From Terriglobia bacterium (lineage in GTDB: Bacteria > Acidobacteriota > Terriglobia > UBA7540), in contig JAIQGH010000020.1 in assembly GCA_020072655.1 (NCBI GenBank), positions 1 through 36,690 on the forward strand: DNA of 36,690 bases. Reading direction: 5' to 3'. Positions 16,530-24,954 of the stretch are shown in pieces (positions within the stretch are counted from its first letter, which is position 1; each line of letters begins with the position of its first letter). Position numbers and translations under genes: made by a program. The notes under the pieces were generated by a model. That model was given only the letters and a program-made list of their open reading frames with translations, did no database searches and had not been told where the DNA came from.

Positions 16530-16875
16530 ATGAGTCTGTCTCGAAGGACGTTTTACGAAGGAGTTCAAGGAAGGCGCCGTCCGGCGGCTTTAATTAGGGG
16601 CCTCGGTCGCCGAAGTGGCCCGCGCGTGCGAGGTGAATCCGAATGTGTTACACCGCTGGTGCAGGGAGCTTCGGGAATACGCAGCGAAGGCGTTTCCGGG
16701 CGAAGGTCGCTGCCGGACGGAGGAGAGCCGGATCGCCGAACTGGAGCGCAGGGTCGGCCGCCAGGCGATGGAAATCGATTTTTTGCGGCGATGCTTGCAG
16801 CGTGTCGAAGAGCAGCGGAAGTTGCAGGCATTGACTACCCGCAGCTCGTATACTCCCGCATCCAGAACGAAGTAA
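16530..16875 (+). pseudogene. IS3 OrfA, broken by frameshift and stop
   Basis: OrfA is the helix-turn-helix and leucine-zipper half of an IS3 transposase. From the ATG at 16530 the frame reads MSLSRRTF and then breaks: an extra T in TTTTACG shifts it. In the corrected frame it continues TKEFKEGAVRRL, then meets TAA where a sense codon is expected, then LGASVAEVARACEVNPNVLHRW and a coiled coil (ESRIAELERRVGRQAMEIDFLRR). Two independent lesions in one short gene show decay rather than one sequencing slip. The slippery heptamer TTTTTTG at 16779-16785 would shift ribosomes -1 into orfB, as in this IS family. Confidence 0.85.
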
Positions 16876-17738
16876 GCCTGGCATCGCAGATCCCGATAAG
16901 AGCGATGTGCCGGCAGGCGGGCGTCAGCGGGGCTGGCGTCTACCGCTGGCGGGACGCGCCGCCGGCGGTGGACCCTGACATGGATCTGCGCGACGAGATC
17001 CAGCGGATCGCGCTCGAGTCATCCTGCTACGGCTGGCGACGGGTGACGGCGGAGTTGCGCCGGCGCGGTTGGACGGCGAACCACGAGCGCGTCCGGAGGA
17101 TCATGCGCGAGGATAACCTGCTCTGCTTGCGCCGCAAGAAGTTCGTGGTGACCACCGACTCGAATCACGACCGCCCGGTGTACCCGAACCTGGCCGGGAG
17201 CATGGTGCTGACCGACATCGATCAGCTCTGGGTGGCCGATATTACCTACACCCGGCTGGAGACCGAGTTCGTTTACCTCGCGGTGGTGTTGGATGCGCAC
17301 TCACGCCGCGTGATTGGCTGGGCTCTGAACCGCATACTGGAAGGCGATCTGGTCATTGCGGCCTTACGCATGGCACTACGCCGCCGCTCGCCAGCGCCCG
17401 GCCTGGTCCATCACTCCGACCGTGGCATCCAATATGCCTCGAAGGACCACACCGACCTGCTGAAGGAGCACCGTATCGCCATCAGCCTGAGCCGGAAGGC
17501 GAATCCTTATGACAACGTCACCTGCGAGTCGTTCATAAAAAGGCTCAAGTACGAGGAGGTCTATCGCCAGGAGTGCCAGGATTTGGCCGAGGTTCTCGCC
17601 TCAATCGGGTGCTTTATCGAGCGTGTTTACAACGAAAGGCGTCTGCACTCAGCGTTGGGCTACCGCCCGCCGACGGAGTTTGAACGAATGCTGGCTATCC
17701 CGGCGACCCGGGTGTACGGACGCACTTTTCTGACCTGA
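16791..17738 (+). CDS. IS3 OrfB transposase, DDE integrase core
   Basis: A reading frame of 315 residues from the ATG at 16791, with an IS3-type catalytic core. A HTH_21-like region (SCYGWRRVTAELRRRGW...ERVRRIMRE) precedes the rve integrase core. The catalytic residues are Asp in WVADITYT, Asp in VHHSDRGIQYAS and Glu in CESFIKRLKYEEVY; the IS3 tail YNERRLHSALGYRPPTEFE is intact. It is normally made as an OrfAB fusion by -1 frameshifting at the TTTTTTG upstream, and its frame is -1 relative to orfA. With orfA broken, only OrfB alone could be made, so transposition from this copy is unlikely. Confidence 0.9.
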   Translation: MLAACRRAAEVAGIDYPQLVYSRIQNEVSLASQIPIRAMCRQAGVSGAGVYRWRDAPPAVDPDMDLRDEIQRIALESSCYGWRRVTAELRRRGWTANHERVRRIMREDNLLCLRRKKFVVTTDSNHDRPVYPNLAGSMVLTDIDQLWVADITYTRLETEFVYLAVVLDAHSRRVIGWALNRILEGDLVIAALRMALRRRSPAPGLVHHSDRGIQYASKDHTDLLKEHRIAISLSRKANPYDNVTCESFIKRLKYEEVYRQECQDLAEVLASIGCFIERVYNERRLHSALGYRPPTEFERMLAIPATRVYGRTFLT

Positions 17739-17752
17739 ACTCGATCTGTCCA

Positions 17753-18408
17753 GAGGCATCAAGATTGGGCGCTCGTGCCTTCCCGTCGCTGGCCACCTTT
17801 CCGGGAAGCCGACTTCGCAGGCCGAATCCTGGGCTGTGATCGCAACCGTCCCACCAACAGCGATTTGCAGCGAATCGAGCCAAGTACCAAGCTTACGTCA
17901 CGGTTAAGATTGCACGACCGCGAATGGCGCTGAACCACGCGACCCGTCATTTGTAAAAAGCAAGCTCGCGTCCACTTCTCCGGTAAGCCGAATAACCAGG
18001 GGTTAGCCGAGCTGCCTCGGCGTTACGGATTGTTTCCGAGTACGCCGTCACTCGCCCACAATCTCGATTTGGCCCTGCGGAATCGTCGGTAAACACATCG
18101 GCAAGCGTCCAGCAGACCCGATCTTCCACGATTAACGGTCGCGGCTGATACCGGCGCCCCGCCGCCCCCAGTACACGCGCGGGTACGGCAGGATGTATTT
18201 GGGCCACATCCTCCAGGCATCCGAAGGCTGCGATTTTGATTTTCTGTGCGGCAGAAACGGTGACGAAGCCGACTCCATCCGCCGCTTCCGAAATCCGGGA
18301 GTGTAGGGGCGGTTCTTGAATCACTCCGCCCTTGCACCAGAAGGGCGCAGAGTCTCCAGGAAACAAGGCTCTGCGCTAATCCCTTCTGATTCGACTCGGC
18401 CGCCATTC
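17753..18408. other. Gap after the IS, no supported gene
   Basis: About 650 bp between the IS and the protease gene. An open frame on the minus strand at 17947-18366 (139 codons) has a fairly natural composition but no recognisable motif, no clear ribosome site and competing overlapping frames. I see nothing else. It may be eroded coding DNA. Confidence 0.4.
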
Positions 18409-19209
18409 TCAAGGCAAGAAAGAGTCGATGAACGCCAGCGCGTAGGCCGTGTCGATGCGGTTCGAATACGTAACACCGGCACAGTTGCCGTTGGTCACAA
18501 GAGAGTTGACTGCCAGGACGATATTTCCCAAGAGGTCGGGACCGCCCGAATCGCCAAAGCAGGTCCCGCCCTTGCCCTGCGCCGGGTTGGCAGTGAGTTT
18601 GATATATTCATCGCTCATGCGGTCGTTGCTCTGAACCAACTGAGCCGGAGCGAAGTAACGACTTATATTAATTAGCCACCGATGGGGCGGTATCCCCCGA
18701 GTTTGTTCCTGCCCACCATACCCAACGAGAGTCACAGCGGTGTTCATCGGCAGAAGGTCTACGAAGCCTTGTGTAGGCAGCGCGGCGAACCCCTTGCCGG
18801 TTACTTCTTCGCTCAGGATAACGATTCCGACATCGTGCGTATCGAATCCCGGGAGACCCCGCGCACACCCAATGCAGAAATCTGGGTGCGTGTGAATCGC
18901 TGTCGCCTCTATCGAGGTGCCACCCCCATAGGGGAAATTTGGGTCAGTGACCTGCGAATCGAACCAAACCCTCGCTCCGGCTGCTCCGTCGGTGCAATGC
19001 CCTGCGGTGAGAACGACCGTAGGTGCGATTAAGGACCCGGTGCAAAGCCAAGCAGGCTCGCCGTCGACGTCGAAGACCAGCACGCCTACATAGGGATGCC
19101 CGGTTCCGTCCGGCTGACCGTTCGTAATGGCAGGTGCGCTGCGAACCGATCCCAGGGCCATCCCCAAGAGAGTGACCCACACGAGCAGATACTTGTTTCT
19201 GATTCTCAT
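18409..19209 (-). CDS. Secreted trypsin-like serine protease (S1 family)
   Basis: A 266-residue chymotrypsin-fold protease. The N-terminal signal peptide is basic then hydrophobic (RIRNKYLLVWVTLLGMALGSVRSAPA), so it is exported. The mature part begins near ITNGQPDGTGHPYVG. The catalytic triad is visible: His in VVLTAGHC, Asp in DTHDVGIVIL, Ser in CFGDSGGPDLLG. The Cys pairs expected around the His and Ser loops are present. AAGGAG lies 9 nt before the ATG. It stands alone in the gene-poor variable region, with no inhibitor or partner gene beside it. Bacterial S1 proteases are patchily distributed and often degrade extracellular protein (family knowledge); horizontal origin is plausible from the setting but not proven. 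Confidence 0.93.
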   Translation of the reverse strand: MRIRNKYLLVWVTLLGMALGSVRSAPAITNGQPDGTGHPYVGVLVFDVDGEPAWLCTGSLIAPTVVLTAGHCTDGAAGARVWFDSQVTDPNFPYGGGTSIEATAIHTHPDFCIGCARGLPGFDTHDVGIVILSEEVTGKGFAALPTQGFVDLLPMNTAVTLVGYGGQEQTRGIPPHRWLINISRYFAPAQLVQSNDRMSDEYIKLTANPAQGKGGTCFGDSGGPDLLGNIVLAVNSLVTNGNCAGVTYSNRIDTAYALAFIDSFLP

Positions 19210-20197
19210 TTCGCAATTCTCCTTCCCACCTGATTACCATGGATCTGACGAGACTCCCTGGTCATCGGAGGTGCGGACGTGTTTCTTGTACGTTCTTTAT
19301 CTTGGTAGTTGTGCATTCACATGGTCAGGAGTTCGACCTCCCGGGTGCCCCGCCTGGGGGAGGTCACGTCCAGTCGCTCATCCGGCTCCGTTGCATAATG
19401 CTGAACGGCACTTCTCCCGTATGTGGTGCTGTATGGTGTCCGAGGGATCGTTGAAGATTTACCTAAGGCAGTCCGATCGTGAGTTCTGCTGCAAGGCTTC
19501 CAGCAGGTCCAGTCGCGGGCAAACGATTCCCCGGCGCAGCTTCGGAGCTTGAGGAGCGTGCGCGACGCAAGACGAGAGAAGAGGCGTAACCCGATCACGT
19601 CCTCGCTCTTGGCCTCGCCAACGAGCTTGGCTGATTGGCCAAATGCTTGCGCCGCTAGGTTGAGATGTCAGGTCAAATTAGCAACGGAACTACCGAGGTC
19701 CGTTATGTCCGAGTGCGGTGTTGAGAGGCGTGAGTATGACGATCATCGCGCCCTCGCAGTGAGACCAGTGCGGGGTCAATGCTCTACCCCCGCTGGCCAC
19801 TTGTGGTCCGCCCCACGCTTTCCGGACCTTCTGAGCCGCATGAATTTCCCGCCGTAAGGCCGCCCGCGGCTTTCGGCTCCCCCTTTTCTTACGTCTGCCC
19901 CCGATGCGATTCCGTTCCGTACATACGCAATTGCGGAATCGACTGGCTCCTTGACCCAGGGAGTATAGCCCCTCTGAGCACTTAAGCCGGATTGGTCCTG
20001 AGAAACAGGCTTCCCGGAAAATAGGACGACTGCGCCTTGAAAGCGGACCAGACTCCTATCGGCCTGGCATCAGTTAGGACTGGATCGAATGGCTGTCGGG
20101 CCAAAGCCAATCGGGCAGCGTCGGGAGACTAGACGAACATCCGTCTGTCAGACCTGCCACAATTCAATGGCGGGTAAGTGCTTGCGTGTGTATGATC
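19210..20197. other. About 1 kb without a recognisable gene
   Basis: Only short overlapping open frames on both strands, with irregular codon use and no shared motif or ribosome site. No tRNA, terminator or repeat array stands out until tRNA-Ser. The base composition looks less GC-biased than the surrounding genes. It may be degraded former coding or mobile DNA. Confidence 0.5.
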
Positions 20198-20291
<94 letters not shown>

Positions 20292-20556
20292 GCGAGGGCT
20301 GTTTCAATAACCTATCCCCACTCGCCACCCCCTGTCAACGTCCGCCCTGCACCCTCCCCGAATGCCGACGCGAAGATCGTTGCTACTACCCATTTTCCAG
20401 TTGACGCCACGGGGGGCGACTATTAGATTCTAGCCGCGGGCATGGACTTACGGCTCGATCCGGCGACCGAGGAGCATCGGGAGGTTTTGGGCCGCCACAT
20501 CGCAATCACGCGCGCGACCCGCGTGCCACCGCAAGTCATCTCGCAGGAGCGTTACC

Positions 20557-21516
20557 ATGAAGGTCGGACTTTTCACCGCGCTGTTTGCCCAGCTCAGCCT
20601 GGATGAGGTGCTGAAGAAGATCAAGCCGCTCGGCATCCGCACCGTCGAGTTAGGGACGGGGAACTACCCCGGCGACCCCCACCTGAAACTCGACTGGCTG
20701 AGCGCACCGAGCAAGATCAAGGAATTCAAGAGCCGGCTCGACGACCAGGGAATCGCCATCAGCGCCCTAAGCTGCCACGGCAATCCGCTGCATCCCGACC
20801 GTAAGATTTCCGAAAAGCACGTGGAGACCAGCCGCAAGACTATCCTCATGGCCGAGAAGCTGGGCGTGCGCACGGTCAACGATTTCGCCGGCTGCCCGGG
20901 CGATTGCGAGAATGCCAAGTTCCCGAACTGGGTGACGACGCCCTGGCCGCCCGATTACCTCGAAGTTCTCGCCTGGCAGTGGGAGAAGAAGGTGATCCCG
21001 TATTGGAAGAAGCGCGCCAAATTCGCGGAAGACCACGGGGTGCGCATCGCCATCGAGATGCATCCCGGCTTCGTGGCCTACTCGCCCGAGACGCTGCTCA
21101 AGCTGCGCGCTGCGGCGGGGCACAATCTGGGCTGCAATTTTGATCCCAGCCACATGTTCTGGCAGGGCATCGACCCTTGCACCGCCATCCGCGCCCTGGG
21201 CGACGCGATCTTTCACGTTCACGCCAAGGACACGCGGATGTACGAGGTCAATTGCCGTGTCAACGGCGTTCTGGATACGAAGCCCTATAAAGACGAAAAG
21301 AGTCGTTCTTGGATCTTCCGCACCATAGGCTACGGCCACGGGGCAGAGTTCTGGAGCGATCTGGTCTCGACGCTGCAGATGGTCGGTTACGACGATGTGC
21401 TCTCCATCGAGCACGAGGACAGCCTGATGTCGGTCGACGAGGGTCTGGCCAAGGCCGCCACCCTCCTCAATCAGGTCATCATTAAGGAAAGACTGAAAGA
21501 AATGTGGTGGGCGTAA
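20557..21516 (+). CDS. Sugar phosphate isomerase/epimerase (xylose-isomerase-like TIM barrel)
   Basis: A 319-residue AP-endonuclease-2 superfamily protein, as in IolE, IolI, tagatose epimerase and related sugar enzymes (family knowledge). Likely metal ligands are Glu in IAIEMHPG, Asp and His in CNFDPSHMFWQG, His in FHVHAKD and Glu in LSIEHEDSLMS. The start MKVGLFTALF with AGGAG 7 nt upstream is clear. It is the first gene of a plus-strand cluster with a Gfo/Idh oxidoreductase and xylulokinase, which suggests a route oxidising and isomerising a sugar or inositol-like compound to a ketopentose. A 128-bp octamer array separates it from the next gene. Substrate unknown. Confidence 0.88.
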   Translation: MKVGLFTALFAQLSLDEVLKKIKPLGIRTVELGTGNYPGDPHLKLDWLSAPSKIKEFKSRLDDQGIAISALSCHGNPLHPDRKISEKHVETSRKTILMAEKLGVRTVNDFAGCPGDCENAKFPNWVTTPWPPDYLEVLAWQWEKKVIPYWKKRAKFAEDHGVRIAIEMHPGFVAYSPETLLKLRAAAGHNLGCNFDPSHMFWQGIDPCTAIRALGDAIFHVHAKDTRMYEVNCRVNGVLDTKPYKDEKSRSWIFRTIGYGHGAEFWSDLVSTLQMVGYDDVLSIEHEDSLMSVDEGLAKAATLLNQVIIKERLKEMWWA

Positions 21517-21520
21517 GAAT

Positions 21521-21648
21521 CGATTCATCGGGCCATCGAGCCATCGGTTGATCGGGCGAGCGGTTCCTCGGTCTATCTGGGAATTGTTCAATGATTCGAT
21601 GGATCGATGGCCAGATCAACCGATGACCCGATGGCTCGATGGCTCAAT
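21521..21648. repeat. Octamer repeat array, 16 units in register, inverted halves (locus C)
   Basis: Sixteen consecutive 8-bp units without loss of register. The first seven or eight are of type CGRKYCAT (CGATTCAT, CGGGCCAT, CGAGCCAT). The later ones are of inverse type ending CGAT (GATTCGAT, GGATCGAT, GGCTCGAT). The halves can pair into a long imperfect hairpin between the isomerase and oxidoreductase genes. Confidence 0.9.
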
Positions 21649-21660
21649 CGCCAGTTTTCC

Positions 21661-21688
21661 GTCGCTCGTCACTTGTCACCCGTCACTT
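21661..21688. repeat. Heptamer tandem array
   Basis: Four 7-bp units, GTCGCTC, GTCACTT, GTCACCC, GTCACTT, directly before the ribosome site of the oxidoreductase gene. It follows octamer locus C by 12 bp. Confidence 0.8.
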
Positions 21689-21715
21689 CTTGAGGAGTGA
21701 GTGGAGGAGTGAAGC

Positions 21716-22876
21716 ATGACTGAACTCAACGTCGCCCTGATCGGCCACCTGTTTATGGGCAAGGCGCACTCGAACGCTTATCGCCAGGTGAGCAGGTTTT
21801 TTGATACCAAACTCAAGTTCCGCATGAAGGTGCTGTGCGGCAAAGCCTGCACCGACGAACTCGAAGCCACCGCGCGGAAGTACGGCTGGGAGGAATCGGA
21901 CTGCGAGTGGGAACGGGTCGTCGCACGCCCGGATATCGACGTCGTCGATATCTCGACGCCCGGTTACCTCCACCATCCCATAGCCCTGCGGGCCGCCCAG
22001 GCGGGCAAACACATCATCTGCGAGAAGCCCCTGGCGAACACCTTGGCGGAAGCCAAAGAGATGCTGCGCGCCGTCGAGAAGGCGGGGGTAAAGCACTATG
22101 TGAATTATTGCTACCGGCGCGTGCCCGCCGTCGCCTTCGCTAAGCGCCTCATCGAGGAAGGCCGCCTGGGAGAAATCTATCGCTATCACGGCAGCTATCT
22201 TCAGGACTGGATCATGGATCCGGAATTCCCCCTGGTTTGGCGGCTGGAGAAGAAATACGCTGGCTCGGGCGCGCTGGGTGACATCGCCGCGCACGCGACG
22301 GACATGTCTCAGTACCTCAACTCCGACGTTGCCGAGGTGGCGGGCGCACTAACCACGTTCATCAAGGAGCGCCCGCGCCCCGCCGACCCGTCCGGCGCTT
22401 GGGGCTCCAAAGCGGCGGGAACCAAGAAAGGCAGAGTCACAGTTGATGACGACGCCTGCTTCCTGGCGCATTTCAAGAATAAAAGCATCGGCGTCTTTCA
22501 AGCCACGCGTTTCGCCGGCGGGCGGCGCAATTACCACGCCTTCGAAATCCACGGCAGCAAAGGCAGCCTGGCCTGGAACATGGAACAGTGCAACGAACTG
22601 CAGTTCTTCGATCGAACCGAGCCGTCGGTCCGGCAAGGTTTCAAGACCATTCTCGTGACCGAGGCCGAGCATCCCTACGTCCGCGCCTGGTGGCCCCCGG
22701 GGCACATCATCGGCTACGAGCACCCCTTCGTCCATGCGTTCTACGATTTCCTGACCTGCATAGAAGAAGATCGCGTGCCGGAACCAAGCTTCCGCGATGG
22801 AACGAAGGTGCAGGCCGTGCTCGATGCCGTGGAGCGCTCGGCGAAATCGAGGAGGTGGGAAAGGGTACGCGTCTGA
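21716..22876 (+). CDS. Gfo/Idh/MocA family oxidoreductase
   Basis: A 386-residue NAD(P)-dependent sugar or polyol dehydrogenase-like protein. The N-terminal Rossmann fold has a variant glycine loop (VALIGHLFMGKAHSNAY), the strand DVVDISTP, and the family signature HIICEKPLANT near residue 105 with the catalytic-type EKP Lys. The C-terminal alpha/beta sheet domain contains GSGALGDIAAHATDMSQYL, which holds the usual Asp and His of the active site, and FEIHGSKGSLAWNMEQ. GGAGGAG lies 6 nt before the ATG. Clustered with the isomerase upstream and xylulokinase downstream, it would oxidise or reduce a sugar in the same pathway (inference). Family length is typical and nothing is missing. Confidence 0.93.
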   Translation: MTELNVALIGHLFMGKAHSNAYRQVSRFFDTKLKFRMKVLCGKACTDELEATARKYGWEESDCEWERVVARPDIDVVDISTPGYLHHPIALRAAQAGKHIICEKPLANTLAEAKEMLRAVEKAGVKHYVNYCYRRVPAVAFAKRLIEEGRLGEIYRYHGSYLQDWIMDPEFPLVWRLEKKYAGSGALGDIAAHATDMSQYLNSDVAEVAGALTTFIKERPRPADPSGAWGSKAAGTKKGRVTVDDDACFLAHFKNKSIGVFQATRFAGGRRNYHAFEIHGSKGSLAWNMEQCNELQFFDRTEPSVRQGFKTILVTEAEHPYVRAWWPPGHIIGYEHPFVHAFYDFLTCIEEDRVPEPSFRDGTKVQAVLDAVERSAKSRRWERVRV

Positions 22877-22886
22877 TTTGCAGAGG

Positions 22887-22914
22887 GAAGTCAGAAGCCA
22901 GAAGTCAGAAGAAG
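22887..22914. repeat. Heptamer array, left flank of the four-helix-bundle gene
   Basis: Four 7-bp units of GAAGYCA type (GAAGTCA, GAAGCCA, GAAGTCA, GAAGAAG). Its 22893-22911 part is a perfect 19-bp inverted match to 23286-23304 on the other side of the gene. Confidence 0.88.
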
Positions 22915-22924
22915 GGAAGGTGAA

Positions 22925-23320
22925 ATGGCTGCTGATCGCAGAATGGCGAGGACTTTCGAGGACCTCCTTGTTTGGCAGAAATCTCATGAACTCGTATTGT
23001 CTGTCTACAAACTGACGGCTACTTTTCCCAAATCCGAAACGTATGGTCTCTCGATTCAGATGAGGCGTGCGGTAGTATCTGTTCCGGCCAATATCGCCGA
23101 AGGATTCCGAAAACGCGGTAAACCTGATAAGGCTCGATTCATGAACACCGCCGAAGGGTCGCTGGAGGAAACTCGCTACTACTTGAAGCTGGCCCAGGAT
23201 TTGGGCTACGGTCAGACGGCAGCCATCTTGCGCCAGGTCGAAGAAATCAGCAGACTTCTCGACGCTTATTCAAAGGCTATTCTGGCTTCTGACTTCTGGC
23301 TTCTCGTTCGGGACTTCTGA
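22925..23320 (+). CDS. Four-helix-bundle protein (S23-like, IVP family)
   Basis: A 131-residue protein of the 23S rRNA intervening-sequence (S23) family: FEDLLVWQKSHELVLSVYKLTATFPKSE, YGLSIQMRRAVVSVPANIAEGFRKR and the late helix SLEETRYYLKLAQDLGY are its hallmarks. The role is unknown; members assemble as pentamers of four-helix bundles (family knowledge). It interrupts a sugar catabolism cluster with which it has no obvious tie. It is bounded by inverted heptamer arrays, and its last residues (ASDFWLLVRDF) are translated from the right-hand array. That suggests a unit that was inserted or moved together with its repeats. GGAAGG lies 4 nt before the ATG. A second Met at residue 7 is an alternative start. 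Confidence 0.9.
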   Translation: MAADRRMARTFEDLLVWQKSHELVLSVYKLTATFPKSETYGLSIQMRRAVVSVPANIAEGFRKRGKPDKARFMNTAEGSLEETRYYLKLAQDLGYGQTAAILRQVEEISRLLDAYSKAILASDFWLLVRDF

Positions 23321-23335
23321 CTCCTGACTCCTTCT
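23280..23335. repeat. Heptamer array, right flank of the four-helix-bundle gene
   Basis: Eight 7-bp units of type TTCTGRC in one register (TTCTGGC, TTCTGAC, then variants such as TCGGGAC and TCCTGAC). The first half is the inverse of the array at 22887. It overlaps the end of the four-helix-bundle gene and stops just before the xylulokinase ribosome site. Confidence 0.88.
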
Positions 23336-23352
23336 CTCCGAGGTGGAATCTG

Positions 23353-24882
23353 ATGTCTTACACAATGGGCATTGACGTTGGCACGACCGGCACGCGGGCA
23401 GTGATCGTGCGGCCCGACGGCCACGTAGTGGGCGCGGCGACGGGCGATCACCAGCCGATGCGGATGCTGAAGCCCGGCTGGGCGGAGCAGGATCCGGCCG
23501 ACTGGTGGGAAGCATCCATCAAGGCCGTGCGCGCCGCGCTCGAAGCCGCTGGCCTGCAAGGCAGTGATATCGCCGCGATCGGCATGTCGGGCCAGATGCA
23601 CGGTGTGGTGCTTCTCGACCCAGCCCACGCCGTCCTGCGGCCGTCCTTGATCTGGTGCGACCAGCGCAGCCAGGCGCAGTGCGATTGGATCACGGAAAAA
23701 GTCGGTCCCGACCGCCTGATTCGCCTGGCTTCGAATCCCGCCCTGACCGGCTTCAGCGCGCCGAAACTGCTCTGGGTGCGCGACAATGAGCCACAGGTTT
23801 TCGAGCGCGCCGCGCAATTCCTGCTTCCCAAGGATTTTGTCCGCTTCCGCCTGACCGGCGAGTTCGCTACAGAAGTTTCCGACGCCTCGGGCACGCTGCT
23901 CTTCGACGTCACGAACCGCCGCTGGTCGCAGGAAATGCTGGGGGCACTGGAAATCGATGCGAAGCTGCTGCCCCGCGTCTACGAGTCACCGGAAATCACC
24001 GGCCAGGTCACGCGCGAAACAGCCCTCGTCACCGGGCTCCAGCCGGGGACACCGGTGGTCGGAGGCGGCGGCGACCAGGCGGCAAGCGCCGTCGGCAACG
24101 GCATCGTGCTGCCGGGGCTGACCTCGGCCACGCTGGGCACCTCGGGCGTGATTTTCACTTATACCGACGAGCCCAAGCTCGATCCGCAAGGCCGCATCCA
24201 CACCTTCTGCCATGCCGTGCCCGGCAAATGGCATGTGATGGGAGTGACGCAGGGCGCGGGACTTTCGCTGCGCTGGTTCCGCGAGCATTTTGGGCAATCG
24301 GAAGCTTGGTTCGCGCACGAGACCGGCATGGACGTCTATGACTTGATTATTCAGCAAGCCGAAAAGATTCCACCGGGGAGCGCCGGCTTGCTTTGGCTCC
24401 CGTATCTGATGGGCGAGCGCACGCCACACCTGGACGCCCGGGCGCGGGGGATGTGGTTTGGGCTTACGGCGGCGCACACGCGCGGCCACCTGATCCGCTC
24501 CATTCTCGAAGGCGTCGCCTTCAGCCTGCGCGACTCGCTCGAAATCTTCAAAGAGCTGGAGATTCCCGTTGAGCAAATTCGCGCCTCCGGCGGCGGCTCG
24601 CGGAGTCCCCTCTGGCGGCAGATTCAGGCCGACGTGTATGGGAAAGAACTCGTCACGTTGCGGACCTCCGAAGGCTCGGCATTCGGGGCCGCGCTGCTGG
24701 CAGGCGTCGGCGCCAAGATCTATTCCTCCGTGGAGGAATCGGCGCGCGAGGCAATCCAGATTCGCGAGCGGATGGCGCCGCTGGCGGCGAATGTCGGCAT
24801 TTACGACCGCCAATACGCGATCTACCGCAACCTTTACCCCGCGGTCCGCGAGCTGGCCCACCAGCTTGCCGCGCTCGGCTAG
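23353..24882 (+). CDS. xylB: Xylulokinase
   Basis: A 509-residue FGGY-family kinase that phosphorylates D-xylulose with ATP to xylulose 5-phosphate, feeding the pentose phosphate pathway (family knowledge). Visible features are MGIDVGTTGTRAVIV (phosphate 1 loop), GMSGQMHGVVLLD, WCDQRSQAQ, FLLPKDFVRFRLTGE, SDASGTLLFD, GGGGDQAASAVGNG with the catalytic Asp, and late ATP-site segments FSLRDSLEIFKEL and IRASGGGSRSPLWRQIQADV. Substrate assignment within FGGY kinases is by overall resemblance to XylB (the MHG motif after GQ is typical). GAGGTGG precedes the ATG. It follows the four-helix-bundle unit and precedes a secreted DUF4380 protein. Confidence 0.92.
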   Translation: MSYTMGIDVGTTGTRAVIVRPDGHVVGAATGDHQPMRMLKPGWAEQDPADWWEASIKAVRAALEAAGLQGSDIAAIGMSGQMHGVVLLDPAHAVLRPSLIWCDQRSQAQCDWITEKVGPDRLIRLASNPALTGFSAPKLLWVRDNEPQVFERAAQFLLPKDFVRFRLTGEFATEVSDASGTLLFDVTNRRWSQEMLGALEIDAKLLPRVYESPEITGQVTRETALVTGLQPGTPVVGGGGDQAASAVGNGIVLPGLTSATLGTSGVIFTYTDEPKLDPQGRIHTFCHAVPGKWHVMGVTQGAGLSLRWFREHFGQSEAWFAHETGMDVYDLIIQQAEKIPPGSAGLLWLPYLMGERTPHLDARARGMWFGLTAAHTRGHLIRSILEGVAFSLRDSLEIFKELEIPVEQIRASGGGSRSPLWRQIQADVYGKELVTLRTSEGSAFGAALLAGVGAKIYSSVEESAREAIQIRERMAPLAANVGIYDRQYAIYRNLYPAVRELAHQLAALG

Positions 24883-24887
24883 GAACC

Positions 24888-24939
24888 CCTGTAGCGCCGG
24901 CCGGAGTCTGCCCCGGCGGGCGGGGAGCCGGCGCGACAG
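24888..24939. repeat. GTAGCGC palindromic element
   Basis: CTGTAGCGCCGGC at the left and GCCGGCGCGACAG at the right pair with one mismatch. An inner CCCCG/CGGGG hairpin lies between. It fills the gap between xylB and the DUF4380 gene and belongs to the same family as 7866, 36495 and 36592. Confidence 0.8.
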
Positions 24940-24954
24940 AAAGAGGTATACGCG

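Larger units (their letters stand above)
16465..17752 (+). mobile_element. IS3-family insertion sequence, decayed
   Basis: About 1.29 kb holding orfA and orfB of an IS3-type transposase. The proposed ends are TGGACTGGGC at the left and GATCTGTCCA at the right; only the terminal TGGAC is a clear inverted match, so the ends are provisional. No convincing target duplication flanks them. orfA carries a frameshift and a stop, so the copy cannot make full transposase. The element sits in a gene-poor variable region. Confidence 0.8.
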
